9,779 nt of DNA, taken from the NCBI GenBank assembly GCA_003164075.1, contig PLRZ01000587.1:1-9779 (forward strand), in the 5' to 3' direction. The position numbers and the translations under genes were made by a program. Below the pieces are notes generated by a model. The model worked only from the letters and a program-made list of their open reading frames with translations. It was not told the DNA's origin and made no database searches. Of this stretch, positions 1 to 7,400 are shown piece after piece. The DNA comes from Bryobacterales bacterium. GTDB taxonomy: Bacteria > Acidobacteriota > Terriglobia > Bryobacterales > Bryobacteraceae. Positions within the stretch are counted from its first letter, which is position 1, and the number at the start of each line of letters is the position of its first letter.

Positions 1-12
1 AAAAGCCCTTTT

Positions 13-58
13 TTATTGGTCTTATCTGTGTTCACCGGTGTTTATCGGTGGCCAATAA
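13..58. repeat. Tandem decamers inside a short inverted repeat
   Basis: Two adjacent 10-base units of the form GTGTTYAYCG lie at 28-37 and 38-47 (8 of 10 bases identical), followed by a third partial GTG. They are enclosed by 7-base inverted arms, TTATTGG at 13-19 and CCAATAA at 52-58, and CACCGGTG at 33-40 is itself palindromic. From memory, similar 'TCTGTGTTCATCGGTG' strings are dispersed between genes in many environmental bacterial genomes. That link is recollection, not a search result. No coding role is seen. The T-run at 9-14 could be the tail of a terminator for a gene outside the window. Confidence 0.5.
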
Positions 59-90
59 TGTCTTTGCCCGGACTCGAAGAGATCACTCTC

Positions 91-111
91 ATTCCACGAC
101 CTCAGGAGTCC
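91..111 (+). repeat. Dispersed repeat core, copy 1
   Basis: This 21-base unit (ATTCCACGAC followed by CTCAGGAGTCC) is identical, 21 of 21, to 1887-1907. A second, slightly diverged copy lies at 166-189. It is part of the intergenic repeat mosaic left of the redox gene. Confidence 0.8.
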
Positions 112-125
112 AGAGTCTCGACCCA

Positions 126-143
126 GCAGGCAGGAGTGCCTGC
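126..143. repeat. Perfect 7-bp hairpin in repeat mosaic
   Basis: GCAGGCA (126-132) and TGCCTGC (137-143) form a perfect 7-bp stem with the four-base loop GGAG. There is no T-tract, so it is not a standard intrinsic terminator for either strand. It looks like the hairpin of a REP-like intergenic repeat. The other mosaic, between the convergent genes, carries comparable GGCAGG/CCTGCC hairpins. Confidence 0.6.
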
Positions 144-165
144 GCCACGAAAACGGGCTCATCCC

Positions 166-189
166 AAATTCCACGACATCAGGAGTTCT
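166..189 (+). repeat. Dispersed repeat core, copy 2
   Basis: The 24-base unit matches 1885-1908 at 22 of 24 positions. The similarity extends leftwards through a shared GGGCTCA just upstream (155-161 here, 1874-1880 there). Its right end (CGACATCAGGAGTTCT) also occurs in inverted orientation at 1694-1709, directly after the stop codon of the small gene on the plus strand. Confidence 0.75.
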
Positions 190-195
190 AGAGGT

Positions 196-247
196 GGAAT
201 GCCTCAGCCCATTTTCCCAACGCCGCCCGAAATTGCGGGGCGACATC
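196..247 (-). repeat. Dispersed repeat, inverted copy of 1703-1753
   Basis: Read on the minus strand, this stretch starts GATGTCGCCCCGCAAT (232-247), identical over 16 bases to 1703-1718. It continues with GAAAATGGGCTGAG, identical over 14 bases to 1733-1746, and then a near-identical CATTCC. The segment between the two blocks is diverged. The element begins only a few bases after the stop codon of the minus-strand redox gene, so relative to transcription it sits in the same place and orientation as its partner copy behind the plus-strand gene. Confidence 0.8.
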
Positions 248-250
248 GGC

Positions 251-1174
251 CTACTCCACAAAGCCCAGCTTCCTAAGCGTCGCGGCAGGCTCGGGCTCGT
301 CGAATTTCGTGAGCGATGCCTTGCGACGGCCGTTCTGTAGCGCTACGCCGTAGGGGTACGAAGTAAACCCGAATACTTTCTTGAGGCGATCGAAATCCTC
401 AGTGACTGCGCCGTTCAGGCCGGTCGTCTGCATGAACTGCGCGGCATATTCAGGCAGCTCCACGGGGATGGCCACCACCCGCGTGGCGCCCCAGTGAAGC
501 TGCGCCATGCGCTTCGAGACATCGAAGCAGTGCGTGCACTGCGGATCGAAAAAGAAGAGGAAAATCCTGCCCGATTCGAGCGAATACGGATGTCCATCCA
601 CAGTGATGGTGGCCGGCGCGCGCGTGCCGCTCTGCCGGGTGATCTCGACGCCGTAGGAAACCAGCGCGAAAACCACCACCGCTCCCAGAACCAGCACGGC
701 GCTGCGCAGACTCTCCGGCGGTTTGGACCAGAAACCCGCCAGCACCGCCAGCAGCAACATCGCGCCATCGCCGATGAAGAAGGCCGGACCCACCACGCGC
801 TTTACCCAGGGGAAGCAACTGCAGTCGGCGCCGCGCAGAGCGCTGTAGTTGAGGGCGAAGTAGAGCAGGAAGGCGGCCAGCAGCAGACCCGTGAGGATAG
901 CGCCCCAGCGGCGGAAGCGCGGCACCAGAATCAGTACGCCGGCCAGCGTCTCGACGATCCCGAAGGCTACCGCGACGGAAAGGCTGAGCGATTCGGGAAC
1001 CCGCGCCTCTACCATGCGCATAGCGGCTGCCGGAGCGTCGGTGATTTTCCAGAGTCCGGAAATGAGAAACAGGCAGGCAAGCAGAAAGGCGGCAATCCAA
1101 CCGATGGCGGTTTTCCAGCCGGGCAGCTCCAGTGGCGAAAGGCCCTGTCGCGGCTGTGCCATACTGTCGTTCAT
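251..1174 (-). CDS. MauE/DoxX-type membrane protein fused to a thioredoxin-like domain
   Basis: A 307-residue membrane redox protein. Predicted membrane segments lie near residues 23-41, 64-84, 91-109, 129-147 and 158-176. The motif ADCSCFPW places a CxC pair (C118, C120) at a helix end, as in the MauE/DoxX redox family. After the last helix comes a thioredoxin-like domain (about 185-307) with DPQCTHC (C213, C216) and a possible cis-proline in TSYPYG (P274). MauE relatives are linked to disulfide chemistry and maturation of exported proteins. I infer that the membrane half passes electrons between a carrier and the thioredoxin half outside the membrane. The start at 1174 is preferred because the only extension upstream needs a TTG at 1234. 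ATG at 1162 is an alternative. No Shine-Dalgarno is seen. TACAAT (1182-1187, minus strand) ends 7 bases before the start, suggesting a nearly leaderless mRNA. The start overlaps that of the divergent neighbour. Confidence 0.85.
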   Translation of the reverse strand: MNDSMAQPRQGLSPLELPGWKTAIGWIAAFLLACLFLISGLWKITDAPAAAMRMVEARVPESLSLSVAVAFGIVETLAGVLILVPRFRRWGAILTGLLLAAFLLYFALNYSALRGADCSCFPWVKRVVGPAFFIGDGAMLLLAVLAGFWSKPPESLRSAVLVLGAVVVFALVSYGVEITRQSGTRAPATITVDGHPYSLESGRIFLFFFDPQCTHCFDVSKRMAQLHWGATRVVAIPVELPEYAAQFMQTTGLNGAVTEDFDRLKKVFGFTSYPYGVALQNGRRKASLTKFDEPEPAATLRKLGFVE

Positions 1175-1688
1175 GGCCTTTATTGTAGCCGTTCGGATGG
1201 CTTCGATTGTGCTACTGGCCGCGCCAGCCGGCAACGAACTGATGGATGAAGTCCACCAGATTCCCGCTGGCGACTGGAAGTACGTGGAAGTCGCGCTGCA
1301 CCAAAAGCCGGCCCGGATCGCCGCCAGTTACGAGGTATTGAGCGGCTCGGGGAAGGTGCGAATGGCGCTGATGCTGCGCGAGGACCTGGAACGCATGAGC
1401 GCCGATCTGCCCGGCAGCATTTTGCTGACGCCCGAGGGACGGCGCGGCTTCTTTGCCGACGGAGTGAGGCGGCGCGGCGATTACGTGGTGGTGCTCGACA
1501 ACCAGGACGGACGAGAGGCCGCCACCGTGCGGCTGCGCGTTGGACTGGATTCCGGCGCCGGCAAAGGGGCCGAAGTGGGCCGCCTGACGCCACAGCGGCA
1601 AGTTACGGTAGTGGCCATCAGTTGCGTGGCGTTTCTCGGGATTGTGGGCTTCTCGGCGCGGCGCCTGCTACGGGCCATGAAGTCCTGA
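1173..1688 (+). CDS. Small secreted, membrane-anchored beta-rich protein, function unknown
   Basis: A 171-residue protein that I do not recognise as a characterised family. It has a hydrophobic leader (residues 1-20), a soluble domain with alternating beta-type pattern (about 25-125) and one C-terminal membrane helix (about 143-161), followed by a short basic tail (SARRLLRAMKS). The soluble part contains PAGDWKYVEV near its start and RGDYVVVLDN near its end. This order of leader, small beta-sandwich, one helix and short basic tail resembles eukaryotic p24/GOLD proteins, but that is a topology comparison only. ATG 1173 is chosen because it adds a better export leader. ATG 1197 (163 residues) is possible. 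Neither has a Shine-Dalgarno. TGCCATACT (1157-1165) is a weak extended -10 that would give a leaderless transcript. It faces away from the redox gene and may share its regulation. The stop codon lies inside a 13-base direct repeat. Confidence 0.65.
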   Translation: MAFIVAVRMASIVLLAAPAGNELMDEVHQIPAGDWKYVEVALHQKPARIAASYEVLSGSGKVRMALMLREDLERMSADLPGSILLTPEGRRGFFADGVRRRGDYVVVLDNQDGREAATVRLRVGLDSGAGKGAEVGRLTPQRQVTVVAISCVAFLGIVGFSARRLLRAMKS

Positions 1689-1693
1689 CCTTC
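1681..1693 (+). repeat. 13-base direct repeat, left copy
   Basis: AGTCCTGACCTTC occurs here and again at 1903-1915. This copy includes the last sense codon (TCC) and the stop codon (TGA) of the plus-strand small gene. Together the two copies bound almost exactly the non-coding block between that gene and the convergent TIGR03437 gene. Confidence 0.7.
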
Positions 1694-1702
1694 AGAACTC
1701 CT

Positions 1703-1753
1703 GATGTCGCCCCGCAATCTTTGCCTGGCGGAGAAAATGGGCTGAGCCATTCC
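1703..1753 (+). repeat. Dispersed repeat, inverted partner of 196-247
   Basis: Blocks at 1703-1718 (16 bases) and 1733-1746 (14 bases) are identical to the reverse complement of 232-247 and the corresponding block near 203-216. The spacer between them is diverged but similar in length. The element follows the stop codon of the plus-strand gene. Confidence 0.8.
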
Positions 1754-1772
1754 TTTCGATGGCGAGAGCTTC

Positions 1773-1873
1773 GCAGGTGGGGCAGGCGAGCACCGCCTGC
1801 CGCCCGCGCTGAATTAGGGAGGCCGCTGCTCGAATAGGATCGAGCGAAGGCGAGCAGCGCCTGCCCCACCTGC
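1773..1873. repeat. Nested GC-rich inverted repeats
   Basis: GCAGGTGGGGCAGGCG (1773-1788) pairs perfectly over 16 bases with 1858-1873, leaving 69 bases between. The left arm can also fold locally: GGCAGGCG (1781-1788) and CGCCTGCC (1794-1801) give a perfect 8-bp stem with a 5-base loop. Near the right arm AGGCG and CGCCT (1849-1863) give a small local stem. The choice between local hairpins and one long stem is typical of BIME-like repeat pairs. It could act as a bidirectional transcription or mRNA-decay barrier for the two convergent genes. Confidence 0.65.
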
Positions 1874-1884
1874 GGGCTCACTGC

Positions 1885-1908
1885 AAATTCCACGACCTCA
1901 GGAGTCCT
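1885..1908 (+). repeat. Dispersed repeat core, copy 3
   Basis: Positions 1887-1907 are identical to 91-111, and 1885-1908 match 166-189 at 22 of 24 bases. The unit ends 8 bases before the stop codon of the minus-strand TIGR03437 gene. Confidence 0.75.
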
Positions 1909-1915
1909 GACCTTC
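1903..1915 (+). repeat. 13-base direct repeat, right copy
   Basis: A second exact copy of AGTCCTGACCTTC (first at 1681-1693). It ends one base before the stop codon complement of the minus-strand gene. It overlaps the end of the dispersed repeat core, so it could be part of a repeat unit rather than a target-site duplication. Confidence 0.7.
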
Positions 1916-1916
1916 C

Positions 1917-4247
1917 CTACTGAATCGGCAACGGCAGAATATTGCCGTTCACCCCGTTCACCGACACAGACAGTGGGATTGCGGCACCCGAAGGAGCACT
2001 CGCATCCAGCCGGAATTGAATCAGGTCGACTCCCACCTGGCCCGGAGCGGCAAAAGCGGATTCCGGCGTAATGGCGCTGGAACCCACCTGGAGCGTCACG
2101 GGGTCCAGGATTCGGTGCAGGGGCGCCGGCGGTATCGCGATTCCCTCCGGCCGGACGTGGTCCGTGGGCCCGAATCCGGTTCCGTAGGCAGTCAGCAATT
2201 CGCCCCTCCGCGCCGGCGCGGCGGCCGTCACCGGAGTCCCATCCTCATGCATAACCATGGCGTAGGCTTGCCCGTCGAGCAGTACCGGCAAAAGCCCGGG
2301 CGCGTTGCGCACGATAGTGAAATCGCTGCTGAAATCGGGCATGTCCGGCGAGCTTACGGTGACGGTCTGGGTGCCCGGCGCCAGGTCCGGGGGGATCTGC
2401 AGGTTGATCTCGGTGGGTGAGACGAAGTAGAGCGGCAGAAGGCGCGGGCCGATGTGCACGGTTACGCCGGCCAGAGTTCGAACCAGCGGGCTCGCCGGCC
2501 CCACCGCGGTGGTCGCAGCCAGAGCGCTGCCGAAAATGGACGCCACCGCTCCCGGCGCCACTCCCGGTTGCGGCGCGCTGCCGGCGCCGTCGCTCCCACC
2601 GCGGGACGCAATGCGCGGGACCATGCGGAACTGCGCCACTACGCTGTGGGGCACGTTCATGGTCAACTGCCCGCTGGGCGTCGATCCGGACAGGTCGCCG
2701 CTCCAACTGCTAAACCGGTAGCCCGGCCGCGCGGTCACCACCACAGTGACCTGCGTCTGGGAGCCGTAGAAGCCGTCCTTCGATGCCGGCGAAATGCTCC
2801 ACTTGGCGCCGCTGGACGGTGTGGCGCTAACGGTGAGACTGTTCATCAGTTGATAGGTTGCCGTGATGGAAGTGCTGGGCGCATTCAAAGGGGCGATCCA
2901 GTCGCCCGCGACCGGCACCCCCGCTCCGGTCGACCAGCCCAGGAAATTCTGGCGCGAAGCGCCGCTCACCGGAACCGATGCCGGCGCGCTGACGTGAACT
3001 TGCGTGCCCGCGTTGCGCACCACGCTGCAAGGCGTGGTGCAGGGCGATCCATCCACGGTAACCACCTGTCCGGCCAGGGTACTGGCGATGGTCAGCTTCG
3101 CTTGCGAGGTATACAAGGCGGTGAGCCCGTAACCATTCACGTCCGCGCCCACGGGAATTGTGATCGTCCGCGACGGAGTGGTCACCTGATCGTCCCACGA
3201 CTGGAACACCCAGGTGTTGCCCTGCGCGTCTTTCTGGGGTGTCGTCGCGGAGATCTGGTGGGTCGTTCCCACGCCCCAAATATACGAGTACGGGGGCGGC
3301 AGCGTGAGGCCATCCACCACCAGATTCAGATTGGGGGGAGAAGTGCCGAAAAAGGGGTACGCGGCGGCAACATAGTTGGCGGTAATGGTTTCCGGGTTGA
3401 GGTTGTTGCCTACCACGTAAGTATGGCTGAAGGCCCCTCCATCGCTCCACGACGAGAAGACCCAGCGCTTGTCCTGATCGTCCTGCTGTACGTCAATGGC
3501 GCCCACGGTGTGAATTGTGCCCACTCCCCATTGCAGGCTCTGTGGCGTGTTCATGAGAGTGCGGTCGGCATAGAGTTGCAGGCCGGCCGGGTTGGTGGCG
3601 AAATTCACGGTTTTGGAGGGTACGAAGACCGCGGTGACGGTCATCGGCGCGGTCAGGGTCACGTTAAACGTCGGCGTGGTAACCAAAGGGTTGTTCCCCA
3701 CCTGCCACCCGGCGAAAAGCCAACCGGGGTTCACGGAAACCTGTAGCGTCTGGGTCGAATTGGGGGCCTGCCAACTCGATACGGCGCCACCCGCCCCTGG
3801 AGTGTAACCGATGCCGGTGATCCCCAACTCGCCCGGCGGGGAACTGCAAGGCGCCGGATTGCATGCCGTCTGTACCGTAAACAGGTACAGCGCGTTGAAC
3901 ACGGCGGTGTACTGCGCAACGGTGGGGTCGGCAATCACGTGAATCGAAGTCGCGGTGGACCCGCCGCCTGCCCATTGCCAATTCTGGAACTGCCACTGGA
4001 TGGTGGCGTCGGTATTGTAGGAGTAACCCGTTCCCGAATTAACCCCCAGCGTGTGCTGGCTGCCTACCGGCCAGAATGCGCTCATGACGCTAAAGAAAGT
4101 GGTTCCGTCCACCGTAAACCAGGGGCCCGAGGGGTTGGTCGACACACGAGTGGCAGTCACCGTCTGCGCAAGACTACGCGGACTGAACGCCGCCGCAGTC
4201 AGGAGGAGAACGCACAGCGATAAGAAACTCGTACGGGTTTTCGTCAT
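1917..4247 (-). CDS. Secreted protein with six InlB/PEGA-like repeats and a TIGR03437 C-terminal domain
   Basis: A 776-residue exported protein. A signal peptide (residues 1-27, ending SLA) is followed by six related modules near 35-117, 121-210, 212-293, 295-379, 382-466 and 469-543. Most carry a VDG or equivalent strand, a W-G-V-G-T-x-H turn, a conserved F-x-x-W (WQFQNW, WVFSSW, WVFQSW, FLGW, FSSW) and a closing T-A-x-Y/F strand. This is the pattern of divergent InlB B-repeat/PEGA-like surface modules. Cysteine pairs in CNPAPC and CTTPC could form small disulfide loops. Residues 560-776 form a TIGR03437 domain, starting VAPGAVASIFGSALA with YFVSPTEINLQIP and TAYGTGFGPT inside. The domain has no proven function, and surface attachment or export sorting is a guess. 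ATG 4247 is chosen because it starts the signal peptide and has AGGGA 10 bases upstream. A TTG-initiated extension to 4394 would bury the leader. It is divergent from the propeller protein, which ends in the same domain. Confidence 0.88.
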   Translation of the reverse strand: MTKTRTSFLSLCVLLLTAAAFSPRSLAQTVTATRVSTNPSGPWFTVDGTTFFSVMSAFWPVGSQHTLGVNSGTGYSYNTDATIQWQFQNWQWAGGGSTATSIHVIADPTVAQYTAVFNALYLFTVQTACNPAPCSSPPGELGITGIGYTPGAGGAVSSWQAPNSTQTLQVSVNPGWLFAGWQVGNNPLVTTPTFNVTLTAPMTVTAVFVPSKTVNFATNPAGLQLYADRTLMNTPQSLQWGVGTIHTVGAIDVQQDDQDKRWVFSSWSDGGAFSHTYVVGNNLNPETITANYVAAAYPFFGTSPPNLNLVVDGLTLPPPYSYIWGVGTTHQISATTPQKDAQGNTWVFQSWDDQVTTPSRTITIPVGADVNGYGLTALYTSQAKLTIASTLAGQVVTVDGSPCTTPCSVVRNAGTQVHVSAPASVPVSGASRQNFLGWSTGAGVPVAGDWIAPLNAPSTSITATYQLMNSLTVSATPSSGAKWSISPASKDGFYGSQTQVTVVVTARPGYRFSSWSGDLSGSTPSGQLTMNVPHSVVAQFRMVPRIASRGGSDGAGSAPQPGVAPGAVASIFGSALAATTAVGPASPLVRTLAGVTVHIGPRLLPLYFVSPTEINLQIPPDLAPGTQTVTVSSPDMPDFSSDFTIVRNAPGLLPVLLDGQAYAMVMHEDGTPVTAAAPARRGELLTAYGTGFGPTDHVRPEGIAIPPAPLHRILDPVTLQVGSSAITPESAFAAPGQVGVDLIQFRLDASAPSGAAIPLSVSVNGVNGNILPLPIQ

Positions 4248-4437
4248 GGCCAAATATTCCCTGGCTGCCGGAGCCGCAGCCATCCGCGCACCGGCAGCCT
4301 TTTCCCAGATTGCAGTATAGGTATAAACGCAAGCAAATACACGACTAACTTTGGTAATGCGCCGCTTATTAGCCATTTCGATCATTGATTCCATGGCCGC
4401 GCGGGCATTTAATCGTAGTCGGTTGAAGAGTCCACTT
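4248..4437. promoter_or_regulatory. Divergent promoter region of the two TIGR03437 genes
   Basis: This 190-base spacer separates the two divergent starts and is more AT-rich than its surroundings between about 4300 and 4440. Two -10-like hexamers lie almost side by side: TATACT on the minus strand (4314-4319), giving a leader of about 60 bases for the leftward gene, and TATAAA on the plus strand (4322-4327), giving about 100 bases for the rightward gene. Neither has a good -35 match at the normal distance, so an activator or another sigma factor may be involved. Polymerases at the two sites would compete. GAAGAG (4425-4430) is a weak ribosome site for the rightward gene. Confidence 0.4.
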
Positions 4438-7400
4438 ATGCGTTACTACGGTTTCCCGATTTCGATCGTCTTAATGGCGTTGACGATTCCAGCGACGCCG
4501 TGCGCCGGCGCCACCTTCGGGACCGTCGTCGCCGTCGGCGGGCAGGCCGCGGATGCCGCCCTTGATGAGACTCGCGGTTTGCTGTACATCGCCAACTTCA
4601 CGGCTAACCGGATCGACGTGATGTCGATCGCCGACAACACCATTCATACGTCCATCAACGTGGCGCCGCAGCCGGGATCGCTGGCGCTTTCCCGCGACGC
4701 CCAGTACTTATTGGTGGCGCACTTCGGCAATACTAACCCGCCCGTGCCGAGTCAGAATCTGCTCACCCTGATCCACCTTCCGGACAATAGCCAGCAGCAG
4801 TTCATTACCAGCGATCCGCCGCTGGGCGTGGCCTTCTTCGCCACCGTTTCGGCTGCCGGGCCGGCCAATTTCACCGGGCCCGGAAAGGCGCTGGTGGTAA
4901 CTACCACCAGTTTCTTCGTCCTGGATCCGGCTACGGGCGTGATGCAGGTGCTGAATACGCTGGCCAACCTGGCGGGGACGCTGCCCGTGAGCGTGCCCAC
5001 ATTTCCGGGGCAGATTCTGGAGACCGCGCTGACTACGTCGGGCGATGGCACGGTGATCTGGGGCATCGGCGGCGCCACCACGGGAGCCCAAATCATCTAC
5101 CAGTACCACTCCCAATACAACAGCCTGACGGCCTTTGGATACAGCTCCGCCCCGCCGCTACTGCCGCGCGTGAGCGTAGCCTATGACGGTTCCTACGCCA
5201 TGGTCGGGTGGATACTCATGAACGCTGCCGGAGTAACGCAGTCGAAGTATCCCAATGTGGTAACCTCCACCAACGTCACGGGACAGGCGATCGATTCCAA
5301 GAACGGCATCATATACGCTCAAATCCCCGATGCATCCCAGCCAACCGGCCCACCTTACACCTCCACCCACTCCACCAGCTCCAACGCAGGCACGGCGCCC
5401 TCCACCGGCCTGCCTACCCTTCTCCTCATGGACAGCGACAACCTGACGGTGCGCGACCGGATCCTGATTCCGGAAGACATCGTGGGCCGAATCGTGATGA
5501 ACTCGGCGGCCACGGTTCTTTATGCCATCTCCGATAGCGGCGTGACGGTGTTGCCGGTGGGCTCGTTGAATCAGGCGCACCGCCTGGCGGCGGACCGCGA
5601 AGACATATTGGTCCAGACCACGTTTTGCAATCGGAGCGCATTGACGCAGAGTATGACGATCACCGATCCGGGCGGCAACCAAACCGAATTCAGTATTTCC
5701 ACCAGCCAGGCGGGCGTGACTGTTTCCCCGTCGAGCGGCATGACTCCGGCCACCGTACAGGTAACCGTGGACCCGGGGCAATTCCTCTCCCAGGGAACCA
5801 CCGCCGTGACGCTGACTATCGGCTCCGTCACTTCCGTGAATGTACCGCCTTCGGTGCGCCTGCTGGTGAACACTCCGGACGAATACCAGCGGGGGACGGT
5901 AGTGGACGTTCCCGGCGTGCTCACCGACCTGCTTCCCGACCCGGCCCGCAACCGCTTCTACATTCTGCGCCAGGACAAGAATCAGCTTCAGATCTTCGAC
6001 GCCACAAGCAACCAGATGATCGTCGCTCTGCGTACGGCGACCACACCGGCGGGGATGACCATCAGCAACGACGGCAACTACCTGCTGGTAGCCAACGACA
6101 ATTCCCAACTGGTGTCGGTTTTCGACCTGAACGCCATCCAGGCGGTGCAGCCGGTGGTGCTGCCCGGCGGCCACTACGGCCATTCCGTGGCTTCCTCGAA
6201 CAACGCCATATTGGTACTGGCGAATAACAACGCCAACAATACCGGGATCATCGATACCGTGAACTTCCAGGCACGCACGGCCACCGCGCTGCCGTCCCTG
6301 GGAATTTTCACCAACCTGGTCTCCGTTACCGGAGTGCTCGCCAATTCGCCCAACGGAGCTTCCATCCTGGTGGCGCAGCCCAATGGGGCGGTGCTGCTGT
6401 ATTCGGCCGACGCCAATACGTTTACGGTGGGGCGCAGCGATCTGTCTTCCCTGCAGGGCGCATACGCGGCATCCTCCTACAATACGTTCGTGATCGGGAA
6501 CAACGTTTTCAACGCGTCTCTGGTGCCGCAGGGCACCCTGGCAACGGCTGGCGGCGTTACCTCCGGATTCTCATTTACGGGCCAGGGCGGCTATCGGGTG
6601 ACGGCGGCCTCGCAATCCACCGCCGGGGTCATCCAGAACCTGCCGGCATTGACCAGCGCGCAGGTAAGCCCGACCGCCATGGTGGAAGCCCCGATTCTGC
6701 CCACTACCCTGCAAAACTTCACTCGCACCGTGGCGCCCATGCCTTCGGCCGGTACGGTGATCGCGCTGACTACTTCGGGATTTACGGTGCTCTCGGCCAA
6801 CTATGCCGCGGCCACTGCGCCACCGGCAATCGCCAGCGTGGGGAATGCCGCCGATGGCAGTACTTCCGTGGCGCCCGGCGGGCTGATCAGCGTGTATGGC
6901 TCGCAGATGAGCGCCACCAATATCGCCACGTCGCAAATCCCGCTGCCTACGGCGCTGGGGGAATCGTGCCTCACCGTGAATGGCACACCGATACCGCTGT
7001 TGTTCGTTTCCACCGGGCAGATCAACGCGCAACTGCCGTTCAACGTGAGCGGCGACGCCACCATGTCCATTCATACGCCGGGCGGCGTCAGCAACAACTA
7101 CAATTTCGTCGTCGAAAGCGCCGCGCCGGCCATTTTCCTCACGGGAACGGCTGGGCCGGAGGCCGGATTGGCCACCATTTTCCGGGCTGCAAACGGCCAA
7201 CTGGTGACACCCACGAATCCCGTCCGTTCGAACGACACGTTGATCATCTATCTCACCGGCATGGGCACCACCAATCCCGGAGTAGCGGCCGGTCAACAAA
7301 CGCCGGCCAATCTGCTGACTTCGGTTACGCAGCCTCCGGTGGTGACCATCGGAAGCACCAATCTCCCGATACAATATGCCGGCCTCGTGCCGGGCTCTCT

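Larger units (their letters stand above)
1689..1916. repeat. Intergenic repeat mosaic between convergent genes
   Basis: This 228-base block fills the gap between two stop codons and holds no credible gene. Its ends are imperfect inverted repeats, ACTCCTGATGTCG (1697-1709) against CGACCTCAGGAGT (1893-1905), 12 of 13 pairing. Inside are a segment shared in inverted orientation with 196-247, two nested GC-rich inverted repeats, and a repeat core shared with 91-111 and 166-189. The convergent arrangement would let its hairpins end transcription from both sides, though no T-tract is visible. It may be a REP/BIME-like cluster or a small non-autonomous element. Confidence 0.7.

Noticed and set aside
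28..143. Possible CRISPR array from the short repeats
   Set aside because: Repeat units differ in length, spacing and orientation, with no regular spacers and no cas genes.
16..276. Small open frames on both strands of the left non-coding region
   Set aside because: They are translations of dispersed repeat units and have no ribosome sites. Similar peptide fragments arise from the related repeats near 1700-1890.
494..1249. A 251-codon plus-strand open frame opposite the redox gene
   Set aside because: Low-complexity Q/R/E/H-rich translation with no domain signal. The opposite strand encodes clear membrane helices and a CxxC domain.
1618..1893. Small open frames across the convergent intergenic block
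   Set aside because: They coincide with the repeat mosaic and have no ribosome site or domain. Repeat translation explains their peptide similarity to the left region.
3017..3040. Perfect 9-bp inverted repeat (GCACCACGC / GCGTGGTGC) with a 6-base loop
   Set aside because: It lies inside the coding sequence and encodes the CTTPC loop of a repeat module. One short GC-rich hairpin within a 2.3-kb gene is expected by chance.
2454..3746. A 430-codon open frame on the plus strand opposite the repeat-containing TIGR03437 gene
   Set aside because: Rich in R, G, H and A with no domain pattern or leader. It is the antisense shadow of a GC-rich gene whose minus-strand reading has a signal peptide, ordered repeats and a known C-terminal domain.
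5158..6183. A 341-codon open frame on the minus strand opposite the propeller gene
   Set aside because: Composition (H, R, G, V rich) and lack of motifs mark it as an antisense shadow of the propeller protein.
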